DNA of 64,000 nucleotides from Noviherbaspirillum_A sp963522035 (GCA_963522035.1 CAUQYP010000002.1:1-64000), one strand, 5' to 3'. Positions 1 through 9,260 are shown, counted from the stretch's first letter. A program made the numbers and translations. The notes: generated from the letters alone by a model not told the origin.

Positions 1-739
1 TCAAGTTCGAGGTGCCCACATCATGCCAGACGTACCGAGGTTTTTCGAGGTGCCCGTCAATATATTTGCTGTGCCGTTGCATCATCTGCGTTAGCGCCAT
101 CCGGATACCCTTTGACACGGCACAACCGGCCAGCAGCGTAACCCCTGCATACACGATAAACACTTTGGCATGGCTGCCGGAGGAATGAATGAGGATGTTT
201 GGAAGCCAGGCTGGGATCCATATGGCCAAGTATCCCCATTGTGCAGCGTACAGGGAAGGCATGCTGGTAAAAGTCAACGTCACCAGGGCAAGGAGCAGAA
301 AATGCTGCCCCTCATCATTGACCTCATTGAAAAACAAAAGAGCAGCGGCCCCCCATATCAGGCCTGATGCGATCGCCGCCGCTGCCCGTTGCGGTAGAGC
401 TTTGCCGAAATTGACCTGCTGCCCTTGAACTAGGGTATTCGGAACGGGTGTGACCGTCATCCCTCCCTCTATTGAATCCGATCCCGGTTGCGCGCGCTTT
501 AGCTTCATATAGATCATGTTGCGAACCACGATCAGTGTAAAGCTGGCTATAGTCCATAGCCAGATAACGGCGGAATAGCAGTTCTCGGCCGAAGGGTTGG
601 CGTAGTTCCGGGTAATCCAAAAGATGAACAGGGTGCCGACTGTCGCAGTACCGCATGACAGAAGCATCTGGGGCAAGCCCACCAGCAGATTGAAGTCGAG
701 ACGACGCTGGCGTGGCGTGCTCAGAGTAGAGGTGTGCAT
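1..739 (-). CDS. Multi-pass membrane protein, N-terminal part, probable sensor kinase (partial)
   Basis: An open frame starting at ATG 739 runs off the left edge, so only the first 246 residues are visible. It shows at least five hydrophobic segments (about residues 16-38, 49-70, 118-135, 142-180 and 198-215) separated by short polar loops, and no catalytic motif in the visible part. It lies 75 bases downstream of a response-regulator gene in the same direction. I infer that it is the membrane sensor end of a histidine kinase forming a two-component pair with that regulator. Without the missing C-terminus it could be another membrane protein. Confidence 0.55.
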   Translation of the reverse strand, partial: MHTSTLSTPRQRRLDFNLLVGLPQMLLSCGTATVGTLFIFWITRNYANPSAENCYSAVIWLWTIASFTLIVVRNMIYMKLKRAQPGSDSIEGGMTVTPVPNTLVQGQQVNFGKALPQRAAAAIASGLIWGAAALLFFNEVNDEGQHFLLLALVTLTFTSMPSLYAAQWGYLAIWIPAWLPNILIHSSGSHAKVFIVYAGVTLLAGCAVSKGIRMALTQMMQRHSKYIDGHLEKPRYVWHDVGTSNL

Positions 740-814
740 GGGTGTGAGTGTTCAGAGCCGCCAAGGCCCGACTCCGGGCTGCAGCGGCGTTCGGACTAGC
801 GGAAAATCGTAAGG

Positions 815-1465
815 TTAGCTGTGGGCCGCTTCCGGGAATTTACGTGGCCTATAGCCGGATTTGGCTGCCTGGAGGCCGAAATCGGTGCGGTTTTTGACGT
901 TCAGGAAGCCATATATTTCCCGCAAATAGTTCTTGACCGTTCCCTCGCTAATGTCGAGTTCTCGGGCAATTTCCTTGTTCGACAAGGCAGACATCGCCAA
1001 GTCCATCACGGCACGTTGGCGCTCGGTGAGCTTGAGCGCGCGATCGAGAAATTGGGACTTGCACTGGATATCCCATGAAGGAAAGAATTCGCCGCCGGCG
1101 AGCGCGATGCGCACCGCATTGACCAGGATATCGGGATGGTCCGTTTTGGAGACATATCCTTTTGCGCCCAATCCCTTGCACGAGTTGACCGCTGCCTGCT
1201 CAACCAAGCCGGAAAGCATCACGACCGGCACTCTGGGCCCGGAAAAGGCTTGCATGTATGTCAGCAGCTCGGCGCCGCTTTCCGGTCCCAACCCCAGATC
1301 GCAAATGACCAGGGCGACATGCGGGCCATCATCGGCAGACAGAATGTTTTTCGCTTCGGTGAGATTGGTGCAGGCCTCGTAGTCAAACTCGGGGATCGCA
1401 TGCTGAAGCGTGAGCTTCAGACCCGCGGCCAGCATGGGGTGGTCATCGATAATTAGTATTTTCAT
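815..1465 (-). CDS. Response regulator, NarL/FixJ (LuxR-type) family
   Basis: A 216-residue two-domain transcription regulator. The receiver domain (about 1-120) has the acidic pair D7-D8, the phospho-acceptor D56 in VICDLGLG, and a conserved lysine in YVSK. The C-terminal LuxR helix-turn-helix (about 145-205) contains LTERQRAVMDL and NKEIARELDISEGTVKNYL. Phosphorylation of D56 by a partner kinase would control DNA binding. The next gene in the same direction (1-739) is a probable membrane sensor, so the two probably form one signalling operon. Targets are not evident. The 175-base leader lacks the TGT-N4-CAT element found before most backbone genes. Confidence 0.93.
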   Translation of the reverse strand: MKILIIDDHPMLAAGLKLTLQHAIPEFDYEACTNLTEAKNILSADDGPHVALVICDLGLGPESGAELLTYMQAFSGPRVPVVMLSGLVEQAAVNSCKGLGAKGYVSKTDHPDILVNAVRIALAGGEFFPSWDIQCKSQFLDRALKLTERQRAVMDLAMSALSNKEIARELDISEGTVKNYLREIYGFLNVKNRTDFGLQAAKSGYRPRKFPEAAHS

Positions 1466-1653
1466 TGCTTAACTCACACATCCGGACTCAACTGCTAGTA
1501 AAAATTCGGCAAAACTTCCAGTTAGTTACTTTCAGCACATGCCGAAAGACACATTGTGGCATAAGTTTCCGTATGGCAAACTATCGTTAGTCGTTATTCA
1601 GCACATAACGCGGGCACTGACGCACTAATCACACGCTTTCTTTGAGGAAAATC

Positions 1654-1917
1654 ATGTTTGCTACTACTGCTGCTGCATCTGCTGTCGAAATGGGTCTGGA
1701 TATGCTCGGTTACGCTGATGTTTCGAAGGATGGCGGACAGGCCACGCCGACGGCCCGCAAGTTGAAGCAGGCGCTGATCTCCTATCCTGAAGGCCGCGCC
1801 GAGATCCTGCTGGCTAGCCTGTTCCTGGAAATGCAGAACGCCAGTTCGCTGGACGACGTGCGCAAGGTCATTCCGAACTACGAACGTCTGGTCGACACGA
1901 CGGCAGCTGCGATCTAA
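1654..1917 (+). CDS. Small conserved-looking hypothetical protein
   Basis: An 87-residue protein of unknown function. ATG 1654 is chosen because GAGGA (1644-1648) sits five bases before it; an upstream TTG at 1642 would bury that ribosome binding site. The N-terminus is alanine-rich (MFATTAAASAVEMGLDMLGY), followed by a basic helical region and the acidic end KVIPNYERLVDTT. No signal peptide or catalytic motif is visible. It stands alone between the divergent regulator gene and a convergent ATPase gene. Confidence 0.6.
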   Translation: MFATTAAASAVEMGLDMLGYADVSKDGGQATPTARKLKQALISYPEGRAEILLASLFLEMQNASSLDDVRKVIPNYERLVDTTAAAI

Positions 1918-1973
1918 AGCAATATTGCCTTCCTCGGGAGGGATATAGCAAACCTGTTCGCCTCAAACGAAAA

Positions 1974-2003
1974 AAGCCCACCATGGAAAAAAATGGTGGG
2001 CTT
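1974..2003 (-). terminator. Intrinsic terminator after the GHKL ATPase gene
   Basis: An 11-bp perfect stem (AAGCCCACCAT with ATGGTGGGCTT) followed on the minus strand by a run of U. Confidence 0.85.
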
Positions 2004-2019
2004 GCTACTTCAGGGCTGG

Positions 2020-3603
2020 CTAGACTGACGTGACCGTCAGGTTGCCGGTGTCATTGATGATGACGTTAAAAGAATGCCCACGAAGCGCATCGAAGCGATG
2101 CACGCCGCCTTGCGACAACAGCATTTTCACAACGGTGCCGAGGTTCTTGGTTCGGTGCAGTGTGACAAGCGCCTGGAAATGCTGATCGTCGGTATCCCGA
2201 TCGTCTTCCTCGAACTGATCGTTTTCGCCGACATAGGAGCTAGCCTGCATGACCGTGTTGCTTCCACTGGCTTTGGCCGGTACTGCCACCTCACCGAATG
2301 CACAGAACACCGCTTCATCATCGAACGTTACAGCATGATGATCCAGCGTTAGGGTCACGCTGTCGCAGAAACGCACCTTGGCATCGATGTACATGCCCTG
2401 GAACGACTCTACCGTGCCTTCATCACCATTGAGCGTGACAACGACCTTTTCAGCGTTTTCCTCCAGATCCACCTGATGCTGATCGGCCCAATGGCCGGCA
2501 GGCAGGTTCGAGACCACCATCCAGCGCTTTTTATACGCCAGCATGTGCACCGGGATGGTTTCTTCTGTTGGTGCACCCAGACAAAGAACATGCGCTCCAG
2601 ATTCCACCGACTCCCTCGAAATGCCCGCCTCGACTACAGAGCGGTAATGGCAATCCGAATTCAGCAGCGGTTCAGGCGCATACTCCAGCGCCGATGTCGG
2701 AAGGTACGGAATGTCCAGCAACATCTCGGACAGGCCGAGGTGAGGCAGGATGTTCCAGTACTGCTCCGCGAACGCCTCGCCGCCGATTTCTGCCTTGCGT
2801 GCCGCCAGGATTTTCTCCTGCTCGGTACGTACGGCTGCACGGATGCGTTGTACTGCCTCCTTTTCATCGATCAGTTGCGACCGGTCCGGCATGCGTGCGT
2901 CAAACTGCGTCGCATCCAGATGGACGATGTTGCGGTCTTCCCACGAAAAGCCCGAATTGTAGATGGGCAGTCCCTGGAGGTAGACCTCGATGCCGGCGAC
3001 CAGCTTTGACTTCCCATCGTGATAGCCCAGAAGATGGATATGGCCAATGGCTGTTTCCATCGTTGAAAGGGCGGGCAGGGCGTGCTTGCGCACGATCTGC
3101 TTGCCATCGAGTGTTACGTCGATGGGGAACCCCTTGGCAAACCGGGCCAGTGCTTCGACCAGGTTCTTTTTCGGCAGCGTCATGCCTTGCAGGGTGATGC
3201 GGGTGCCGCCAATGAAGTCGGACGGCTCTTCGGCAATGCTGGCGAAGTTCAGGACGTCTTCAGTTTCAAAGGCGATCTTGCGGCCGCGCGACTCCACTGT
3301 GACATGCTTGCCACTATGCAGCGCACTGAAGAAGCCCTGCCCAAAGGCATGCTCCCGGACCACCAGTTCTGCATCCCATCCCGATTCGGACAGGGTAAGC
3401 AGCTTCTGGAAGTCATCGATACCCTTGCCATTGTCGACCACCACCAGCGTCCCATCCTCCGAATACGAGAACTGGACCATCGTGGCGCCGGCGCGGCGGG
3501 CATTCTGCATCATTTCGGAAAGCACGTTGACCGAGTTTGTAAAGGAAAAACGCATGTTGCGGACCAGGTTTGGAACATTGACTTGCAGGGAAACAGCATT
3601 CAT
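2020..3603 (-). CDS. GHKL (Hsp90/MutL-type) ATP-binding protein
   Basis: A 527-residue protein with an N-terminal GHKL ATPase fold. Visible motifs are the N-box around N34 (EMMQNARRAGA), the G1 box D57-NGKGI and the G2-like GQGFFSAL near residue 88, which together bind ATP-Mg. The remaining 400 residues match nothing I recognise and end in an acidic, beta-rich segment. Such proteins act as ATP-driven clamps, but the client here is unknown. It is a single-gene unit with its own TGT-N4-CAT element (3657-3670) and terminator, next to genes for an exonuclease and a methyltransferase. A DNA-related role is inference from this context. Confidence 0.8.
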   Translation of the reverse strand: MNAVSLQVNVPNLVRNMRFSFTNSVNVLSEMMQNARRAGATMVQFSYSEDGTLVVVDNGKGIDDFQKLLTLSESGWDAELVVREHAFGQGFFSALHSGKHVTVESRGRKIAFETEDVLNFASIAEEPSDFIGGTRITLQGMTLPKKNLVEALARFAKGFPIDVTLDGKQIVRKHALPALSTMETAIGHIHLLGYHDGKSKLVAGIEVYLQGLPIYNSGFSWEDRNIVHLDATQFDARMPDRSQLIDEKEAVQRIRAAVRTEQEKILAARKAEIGGEAFAEQYWNILPHLGLSEMLLDIPYLPTSALEYAPEPLLNSDCHYRSVVEAGISRESVESGAHVLCLGAPTEETIPVHMLAYKKRWMVVSNLPAGHWADQHQVDLEENAEKVVVTLNGDEGTVESFQGMYIDAKVRFCDSVTLTLDHHAVTFDDEAVFCAFGEVAVPAKASGSNTVMQASSYVGENDQFEEDDRDTDDQHFQALVTLHRTKNLGTVVKMLLSQGGVHRFDALRGHSFNVIINDTGNLTVTSV

Positions 3604-3656
3604 TCAAATCTCCTAAGTTAAGAAAGGGCAAAGGCACTTGCGGTGTCTTTGTGCAA

Positions 3657-3670
3657 AGGAATGAATGACA
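3657..3670 (-). promoter_or_regulatory. TGT-N4-CAT leader element before the GHKL gene
   Basis: On the minus strand this reads TGT CATT CATTCCT, 54 bases before the start codon at 3603 and just after a terminator. It belongs to the recurrent family described in the findings. Confidence 0.5.
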
Positions 3671-3688
3671 AGGAAGTGGAAAGAAAAA

Positions 3689-3718
3689 ACGCCACCTCTC
3701 CCGAAAGAGTGGTGGCGT
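3689..3718 (-). terminator. Intrinsic terminator after the YqaJ gene
   Basis: Stem ACGCCACC with GGTGGCGT and a minus-strand U-run. It ends the exonuclease transcript. Confidence 0.8.
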
Positions 3719-3722
3719 CGTA

Positions 3723-4718
3723 CTACACGGTTAGGATGAACCCTTCATCAGCGGGTTCGGTGGCCTTGACGACCGGTTTGGCGGGAGAGGGCGAGGCGGG
3801 CGGTGTTGCTGCCCTGGGCGGCGCCAGCGCTGCGGGAGCAGCTGGAGCCTTTGCCTCTTTCAGAACCGATACCTTGATGGACTCGGAACTGGCATTGCGG
3901 TAAGACTTCAGATCCGCGTCAGCGACTGTGACACCCTTGGCCTTGAGCACTGCATCGTAATCCACAGCGCCTTTGCGGGTGACTCTGGTCACGGACACGC
4001 CACTGCCTTCGCGTTTCGTCTGATCCCCCGGCAGCATGCTCACCAGAATGGCGCGAGCCTGCTTTTCCATTTCCTCGGCATGTTCCACGGCGTGAGTCGC
4101 CATGATCCATTCCGCCGCGGCGGCGGCCCACTCGTCGGTTGACCAGGTTCTGGACATAACGTGGTCCCAGAAGGCGTTGGCTGTCGCGATGATTTCCAGG
4201 ATGCGGGTGTCATTCCGAATCACATCGACCAGCACGCCGTTTTCCCCGTCAAACGAGTAGTAGTGCATTTTTGTCAAACCGGTCACCAGCAACTGCTGCT
4301 GGCACTGATCGGCAAAGCATGCCGGCACCACGCCATTCAAGGCTGACTGGTGCGCTTCCGCGCCAGGGCACTTGATTTCGACGATCATGTCTTCGTGAAA
4401 TGTCATGCCGTCGAGCGACGCCCGGAGGGTAGGGTTTTCGATGTACTCTGCAGTCGTTGGTACGACAACATTACCCGTCAGCTGCTGATAGGCGATTCGG
4501 GCTTTTGGCTCGAGTGCATGTCCGCGTAGCTGGGCGGGATTGGGCTTGGGTGGCGGCATGATCCCGGTCTTGAGTTTGAACAGGGTGTACGGGGTCATGT
4601 AGTGCGACTTCCCCATGATGATTGGTGCCTCCGAGGCCCCGAGTCCTTTTTGCCGCCACGCGAGCCATTCAGGCGAACCCTGAATTGATTCCGGCCCGGT
4701 GATGATGCGCATTGTCAT
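3723..4718 (-). CDS. YqaJ-family (lambda-exonuclease-like) recombination nuclease
   Basis: A 331-residue protein. The first 200 residues carry the YqaJ/PD-(D/E)XK hallmarks: GSPEWLAWRQKGLGASEAP near the N-terminus, LRGHALEPKAR, then ASLDGM and IVEIKCPG, which supply the metal-binding Asp and the E-x-K pair. These enzymes resect double-stranded DNA ends for single-strand annealing. The C-terminal third is alanine/proline-rich and looks like a tether. The usual partner, a RecT/Bet annealase, is not in the window. It is a single-gene unit between two terminators. Confidence 0.85.
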   Translation of the reverse strand: MTMRIITGPESIQGSPEWLAWRQKGLGASEAPIIMGKSHYMTPYTLFKLKTGIMPPPKPNPAQLRGHALEPKARIAYQQLTGNVVVPTTAEYIENPTLRASLDGMTFHEDMIVEIKCPGAEAHQSALNGVVPACFADQCQQQLLVTGLTKMHYYSFDGENGVLVDVIRNDTRILEIIATANAFWDHVMSRTWSTDEWAAAAAEWIMATHAVEHAEEMEKQARAILVSMLPGDQTKREGSGVSVTRVTRKGAVDYDAVLKAKGVTVADADLKSYRNASSESIKVSVLKEAKAPAAPAALAPPRAATPPASPSPAKPVVKATEPADEGFILTV

Positions 4719-4831
4719 AATTTTCTCCTATAGGTTGAATCCGCGAGATGCGGCCAAGCTCCGCGAAAGCCTGGTACCGAGTAATGACAAACGCCCATTC
4801 GTAAGCAGCGAGGGGAAGCGGCAAAGAAAAA

Positions 4832-4857
4832 CGCCCCATCCTTGAAGGGATGAGGCG
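4832..4857 (-). terminator. Intrinsic terminator after the methyltransferase gene
   Basis: Hairpin CGCCCCATCC with GGATGAGGCG (one mismatch), with U-run on the minus strand. Confidence 0.75.
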
Positions 4858-4865
4858 CAGGTTGG

Positions 4866-5993
4866 TTATTTGTCCAGAACGACGGTCACGGTACGAACTT
4901 GGGTGCCGACGCTCTTGAACGAGCCATCCGGGTTATCCCACATGCGACCGTGACTGGTGACCAGATTACGGAAAGCTACCGACTTGGCGTTGTTGCGGAA
5001 GGTGACGCTGGCCGCCATGATGGCCACTAGGCGACCGCCTTTCTTGATCATCGACCATGCGTGAAGCACATGGTCGATGTCGGCCTGCCGGGCAAAGGGT
5101 GGGTTCATAAGGATGCGGTCAACCTTGCCTTCCGGCTGATACGTCAGAAAATCCGACTGGACAGGTGAAAACCCCAGACCCTTGAGGACGTCGACATTGC
5201 ATGCCTGCAGTTCCACGGTCAGGACGTTTTCTGCACCGACGATTGCCGCGGCTTCGATAGCAATATTGCCTATCCCTGCACTTGGTTCTAGCACCGTCAT
5301 TCCCGGCGCTAGTTGTGCCTCCTGAACAAGTAACTTTGCCAGCGCAGCCGGCGTTGGGAAAAAACCAAAGTTCTCGGCTCGCTCCGGCCGGTCGTAGGTT
5401 CCGGTCTCGATGACGCTTTCTATCAGATCCGTGGGATCTTGCCCGAAGACGTGCCCCGTGACTTTTCGGTTCCAGGAGCCGCCCAATGCAATCAGCGCCG
5501 CGTCGACACGCCGGTAGTCGGCCGCATCCAGCTTGCGAGGGAACCGGACGATGTTGCCATCGATCGAAGCCTCCGCGAACAACTCGATCAGGGACAGATC
5601 GGCGGCTTGGCTGGCTGGCGCCGGCCCAGATACCGGCACTGCCTGGATAGGCTCGCACAGGATATCGGCATACGACGCCGCGACTTCTTCCCAGCTTACT
5701 TCGCCTTCAGACCAGCTCGGAATCCAGATCACGTTACCCCGGATGCCTTCACTCTGCTCGCTATCCTCCCGGACACGCTTGACCTTGAACTTTGCAGCAA
5801 GCCGCAACGGACAGACCTGCCGGTTCTCACCGACGAAATTCCAGATTTGATGGTAGACCGACGATTCCTGCTGCAGGTACAGGCAGGTCCAGTAGGTGGT
5901 CGAATTGACGTATCCGTTGTATTCCTCGGGATTGAATTTCTTGACCGGCTGCGCCGCCCACAATGCTGCGAGTTCCAGTTGACGTACTTCCAT
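4866..5993 (-). CDS. Class I SAM-dependent DNA methyltransferase (NPPF type)
   Basis: A 375-residue protein. Residues from about 210 form a Rossmann methyltransferase: FFPTPAALAKLL, the SAM-binding LEPSAGIGNIA, an acidic end of strand 2 (VELQ), and the catalytic NPPF motif typical of N6-adenine or N4-cytosine enzymes. The first 200 residues resemble no target-recognition domain I can name. The same FxPTP / LEPSAGxG / NPPF catalytic half is found in the larger gene at 44074-45627, so the window carries two related enzymes. No restriction endonuclease adjoins either, so a solitary, epigenetic or anti-restriction role is likely (inference). Confidence 0.82.
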   Translation of the reverse strand: MEVRQLELAALWAAQPVKKFNPEEYNGYVNSTTYWTCLYLQQESSVYHQIWNFVGENRQVCPLRLAAKFKVKRVREDSEQSEGIRGNVIWIPSWSEGEVSWEEVAASYADILCEPIQAVPVSGPAPASQAADLSLIELFAEASIDGNIVRFPRKLDAADYRRVDAALIALGGSWNRKVTGHVFGQDPTDLIESVIETGTYDRPERAENFGFFPTPAALAKLLVQEAQLAPGMTVLEPSAGIGNIAIEAAAIVGAENVLTVELQACNVDVLKGLGFSPVQSDFLTYQPEGKVDRILMNPPFARQADIDHVLHAWSMIKKGGRLVAIMAASVTFRNNAKSVAFRNLVTSHGRMWDNPDGSFKSVGTQVRTVTVVLDK

Positions 5994-6139
5994 TTGCTAC
6001 TCCTGACAGGTTGAAAAGAGGCCGCTTGCGATGGCCTGACAGGGAGTGATGAATTACGCAGGAAGATAAGGGAGCGAATGGGATACTTGAGGCATTTCCC
6101 GGTCCGCTGATGGAACCGGGGCAGAGAAAGGCGGGTGGA

Positions 6140-6772
6140 TCAGTAGTCGAGAGGCGGCTGCCTGGCTTCAGACCAGTAGGTATTCCACTTTGCCGCGTAG
6201 GTCGCCACGACATCGGGATTGTTCCAGATCGCGATGGCGTTTTCGGCGTTCCGGGTAGCCGCACTTGCCGAGTAATTGAAGCTGCCAAGCTCCATGTGCT
6301 TGCTGTCCGAAAGCAAGAACTTGTGATGGAAGATTGCATACTTGTCGATGACCCGCACCGGAATCCCGGCATTGATCAGAGTGCCGACCGCATGCCTGCC
6401 CTAACAGGCGCCGCGGTCGCCGCAGCCTTCCACGAAATTGTTCCGGTAGTCGACAATGACCGCTACCTCCACGCCCCGCTTGTGCGCAGCAAGCAGAGCG
6501 GAAACCACCGGCGCAGAAGTAAAGGAATAGGCGGCGACGCGAAGCGACTTGGTGGACGAATTGATCACCTTCAGGACGAGTTCATCGGCACCTTGTTTGG
6601 GAGAGAAGCCCACTTCGATCTGCTGGCCAGCCGGCGCCGCAACTGGCCGACTGCCAGCGAACGAACGGACGGCCTCCTCCGCGCGGAGGATCGAGAAGTC
6701 TTTTGCTTGGGCAACGGACCCAGTAAGGAGCGTCGCTAGCAAGACAATTTTGATTGTTTTCACAGGTTTCAA
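6140..6772 (-). pseudogene. Phospholipase D-family nuclease interrupted by an in-frame amber codon
   Basis: The reading frame encodes a secreted PLD-superfamily (Nuc-like) protein: signal peptide (residues 1-23, ending AQA), FSPKQGADELVLKVINSS, then the HKD signature HHKFLLSD followed by GSFNYS. A single TAG at 6401-6403 splits it after about 123 residues, upstream of the HKD motif. The frame is unchanged on both sides, so the lesion is one nonsense codon and not a frameshift. The downstream part has no good restart site. Unless the TAG is read through, no active nuclease is made. Family members are periplasmic endonucleases, sometimes plasmid-borne. Confidence 0.8.
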
Positions 6773-6950
6773 TAAGTGGATGAAGTTAGTAAGAAACGGC
6801 TACCGTGCAAAGAAAAGCGGGAAACACATGGACACCTTGTAAGTCAATCAGGTTTGCCAGGGAGGTCCTGGCTGGCACAGACACGGGAGCTGAAGTCATC
6901 CGTACGGCTGGTAGGGCCGAGATAAACGAGCCGCACGATGATATGCATCC

Positions 6951-7562
6951 CTAGTCGAACATCTTGTCCAGGCCCATGAGCGCCTCCAACTGGGTGGGGG
7001 TAATCTTGTCGAGGTCTACTTGGCCGTCTTCTCCAGTAGATTCTGACAAAGCAACATCTGAATGTGCGGTCACTGGCGGTGCAGTGGCAATTTCTTTCGG
7101 TTCCTGGAACCGGACGTTCTGATCAGACGCGCTTTGTACTTGGACATTTACCGGCGCGTTGATAGTCGGCGGAAGCTTTTGCGCGCCGGCGACGTGCACC
7201 GGCGAGGAAATGCCGGGTACCGCTACTTCTGGCGCCGATCGAGTCGCCCGCTTAGGACGGATTACCTGGGCTACTGGCCGGGACGAAGCTCGTTTTGTTC
7301 CTTGAACTTTCGTTTTTGGCACTCGGGTACCGGAAAGCCCGCCAGGGCCGCCGACAACTGCTTCGAATGCATCGTGCAGCGTACCGTCTGCCTCACGCGC
7401 TAAAAACCACTGATAAACGATAGCGCGGAGGCCCGGCCCTTCATGACCAAACGGTAGCGTGGAGAGAAATTCCAGCAGGCCAGGACAGTGTGCTTCCTGG
7501 ATATCCACTGCGATCCGGCGGTGCGTTTCTTCGGGATCGAACTGTTTGATGTACCGCGCCAT
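6951..7562 (-). CDS. ParR/StbB-like partition adaptor candidate, second copy
   Basis: A 203-residue protein whose first 70 residues align closely with the preceding gene (MARYIKQFDPEETHRRIAVD here, MARIIRQYDPTETMRRITIE there; both continue CPGLLEFL). The rest is a long low-complexity linker rich in Pro, Val, Ala and Gln that ends in an acidic tail. It lies 10 bases after its paralogue, in an operon behind a parM-like gene. ParM-type actins need a small DNA-binding adaptor encoded just downstream, so that role is inferred from position. The duplication is unusual. Confidence 0.6.
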   Translation of the reverse strand: MARYIKQFDPEETHRRIAVDIQEAHCPGLLEFLSTLPFGHEGPGLRAIVYQWFLAREADGTLHDAFEAVVGGPGGLSGTRVPKTKVQGTKRASSRPVAQVIRPKRATRSAPEVAVPGISSPVHVAGAQKLPPTINAPVNVQVQSASDQNVRFQEPKEIATAPPVTAHSDVALSESTGEDGQVDLDKITPTQLEALMGLDKMFD

Positions 7563-7572
7563 GAATCACTCC

Positions 7573-7965
7573 TTAAATTTTGCTACTGCGTGTCGCGTTT
7601 TTCTTGCCGGGCGACGTCCGGGTAGTCGAACGCTTCGGTAGTGGCGCGTGTTGCGATTTGACTGCCTGGCGTTTTCTCTTGGTCACCGCTTGCCGCAAAT
7701 CCAATACTTCACGGTGTATCCCGTTTGGGAGCCTGTTGTCTGGGCGCCCTCCAAGACCGCATAGTGCGTTAGCGATGGCTTGATCTAGGTTCCCCTGATG
7801 TTCAAGGAACCACTGGTAGGTGACAGCCCGGAGTAATGACGATTCATGGCCATAAGGAAGTTGCGAGAGAAATTCCAGTAAACCAGGGCAATTGGCTTCC
7901 TTAACCTCTATCGTTATGCGTCGCATTGTCTCGGTCGGGTCGTATTGCCGAATAATCCTAGCCAT
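7573..7965 (-). CDS. ParR/StbB-like partition adaptor candidate, first copy
   Basis: A 130-residue basic protein overlapping the 3' end of the parM-like gene by 8 bases, which indicates translational coupling. The N-terminal part (about 1-75) is shared with the downstream paralogue. The C-terminal 45 residues are strongly basic (KRKRQAVKSQ and RSTTRTSPGKKNATRSS) and suit DNA contact. No named domain is obvious to me. By analogy with parMRC loci it should bind the centromere and the actin filament tip; this is inference from gene order and charge. Confidence 0.65.
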   Translation of the reverse strand: MARIIRQYDPTETMRRITIEVKEANCPGLLEFLSQLPYGHESSLLRAVTYQWFLEHQGNLDQAIANALCGLGGRPDNRLPNGIHREVLDLRQAVTKRKRQAVKSQHAPLPKRSTTRTSPGKKNATRSSKI

Positions 7966-8989
7966 TCACGACCTCCTTGTGTTTGGCCGTAATGGCTTTA
8001 GCGCGTTTCAGAAGTTGGCCTTTGCCGAACCGACAAAATCCCTCTGCAACAGCCATCCGGGGCTCCGGAAGCAAAACAATATGCGGCCATTGCGCCACCA
8101 GACTGTCATAGATGATTGGTGCGCCGCCGCCGGCGAGAAGGATGCCATCTACAGTGGCTGCTTCCGCGGCCAGCAATGCGTTCGTCTTCGCCATAATCTT
8201 TGCCACAATAAAGTCCGCAGCATCAGCAACTTCTGCGGCGACATCTTTTACACCGAAATGCCTAATTTTCTTAGTGCGCAATGCCTCTTCGCATGCAACG
8301 GGCGATGCATCGATATTTTTGGCACTCAGGATACGAGCGAGCTGCTCTGCTGCCATGAACACACCCTCGCACGATTCAGACTTGCGGTCGATATGAATGC
8401 CTTCCTTCATCAAGAGGAAATCGGTCGTGAAATGCCCCACCTCGATTACCGCCCACGATTTCTTGCGACCGATCTCATCTGCATAGTTTTCAGAAATGGG
8501 AAGGCCTTTGGCGTCCATGAAGAAAGAAAGAAAGGCGCCCATCGGTTGGGACAGTGCTTTCACATCCGCGTTCGGCATAGCTTTACGAGTGATTTCTTCC
8601 AGCCGATCGCGCTGCTTGCTATATAGGGCGGCAGGGGTACCCACCACGACATAGGCAGTTTCCAGGCCCGGCACGCCGATGCGCTTCAGGCGTTTGATCG
8701 CAGATAAAACCAAAGCCTGGTATTCCAATGTTTCCGTCCAATCGTTCGAGAGGCCAACTGACGCTGTAACGCCGCCTTGCAAGCGAGCGGTGTCGCCGGT
8801 GAAGTACTTGCGACCCTCGACCACAACAGTTTCCGGTTCTGCCAGGCGGATAGAGTTGTCGTCACTCAGTTCGATACCTTGGCAAACGAGCGCAGGGAAA
8901 GTCACCTGATACTCGCGGCCATTAGCAGAAGCAACAACCTTTACGGCGCTTCTGCCGATATCAAGGCCGATGAGGGTTTGTTCGTACAT
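7958..8989 (-). CDS. ParM/StbA-like actin-type plasmid segregation ATPase
   Basis: A 343-residue actin-fold ATPase. Visible motifs are phosphate-1 GLDIGRSAVKV at residues 8-18, phosphate-2 VIEVGHFTTDF near the middle, and the adenosine motif LLAGGGAPIIYDSL. ParM-type proteins polymerise with ATP and push plasmid copies apart. From memory, the PRTRC family described as protein D is a ParM/StbA-like protein, so this may be the missing member of the PRTRC cassette located 22 kb away. It heads a three-gene operon with two adaptor-like genes. A centromere would be expected in the AT-rich region upstream (8990-9260). Confidence 0.88.
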   Translation of the reverse strand: MYEQTLIGLDIGRSAVKVVASANGREYQVTFPALVCQGIELSDDNSIRLAEPETVVVEGRKYFTGDTARLQGGVTASVGLSNDWTETLEYQALVLSAIKRLKRIGVPGLETAYVVVGTPAALYSKQRDRLEEITRKAMPNADVKALSQPMGAFLSFFMDAKGLPISENYADEIGRKKSWAVIEVGHFTTDFLLMKEGIHIDRKSESCEGVFMAAEQLARILSAKNIDASPVACEEALRTKKIRHFGVKDVAAEVADAADFIVAKIMAKTNALLAAEAATVDGILLAGGGAPIIYDSLVAQWPHIVLLPEPRMAVAEGFCRFGKGQLLKRAKAITAKHKEVVNG

Positions 8990-9260
8990 TTGAAATTCCT
9001 ATGAAAGTTAAACGAGACGGGTTCAATAATTCGGCAAGATGGGTACAGGATCCGCTGATCGATCTGCACATGTGATGGGACATTACCTAATTCACTTACA
9101 ACAGTCTTATTGACACTTGGTACAAATACTTTCCAATGTCTACAAGGTACATTAGAAATAATACAATACCAAACGCGGATTGACAATCAGCAAGTATGGA
9201 AACGATAATCTGTATCGATTTCCACATGGTGCCACCCCCCCCTCAACCCTTACTTAAACT
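8990..9260. other. AT-rich intergenic region upstream of the parM-like gene
   Basis: This 270-base divergent region is clearly more AT-rich than its flanks and has no gene. It holds the promoters for both sides and three copies of GGTACA (near 9049, 9119 and 9146). A par centromere would normally lie here, but I cannot see the ordered direct repeats that would prove it. Confidence 0.35.

Noticed and set aside
324..764. A 146-codon minus-strand gene at the left edge
   Set aside because: It is an out-of-frame shadow of the membrane protein that starts at 739 and runs off the edge.
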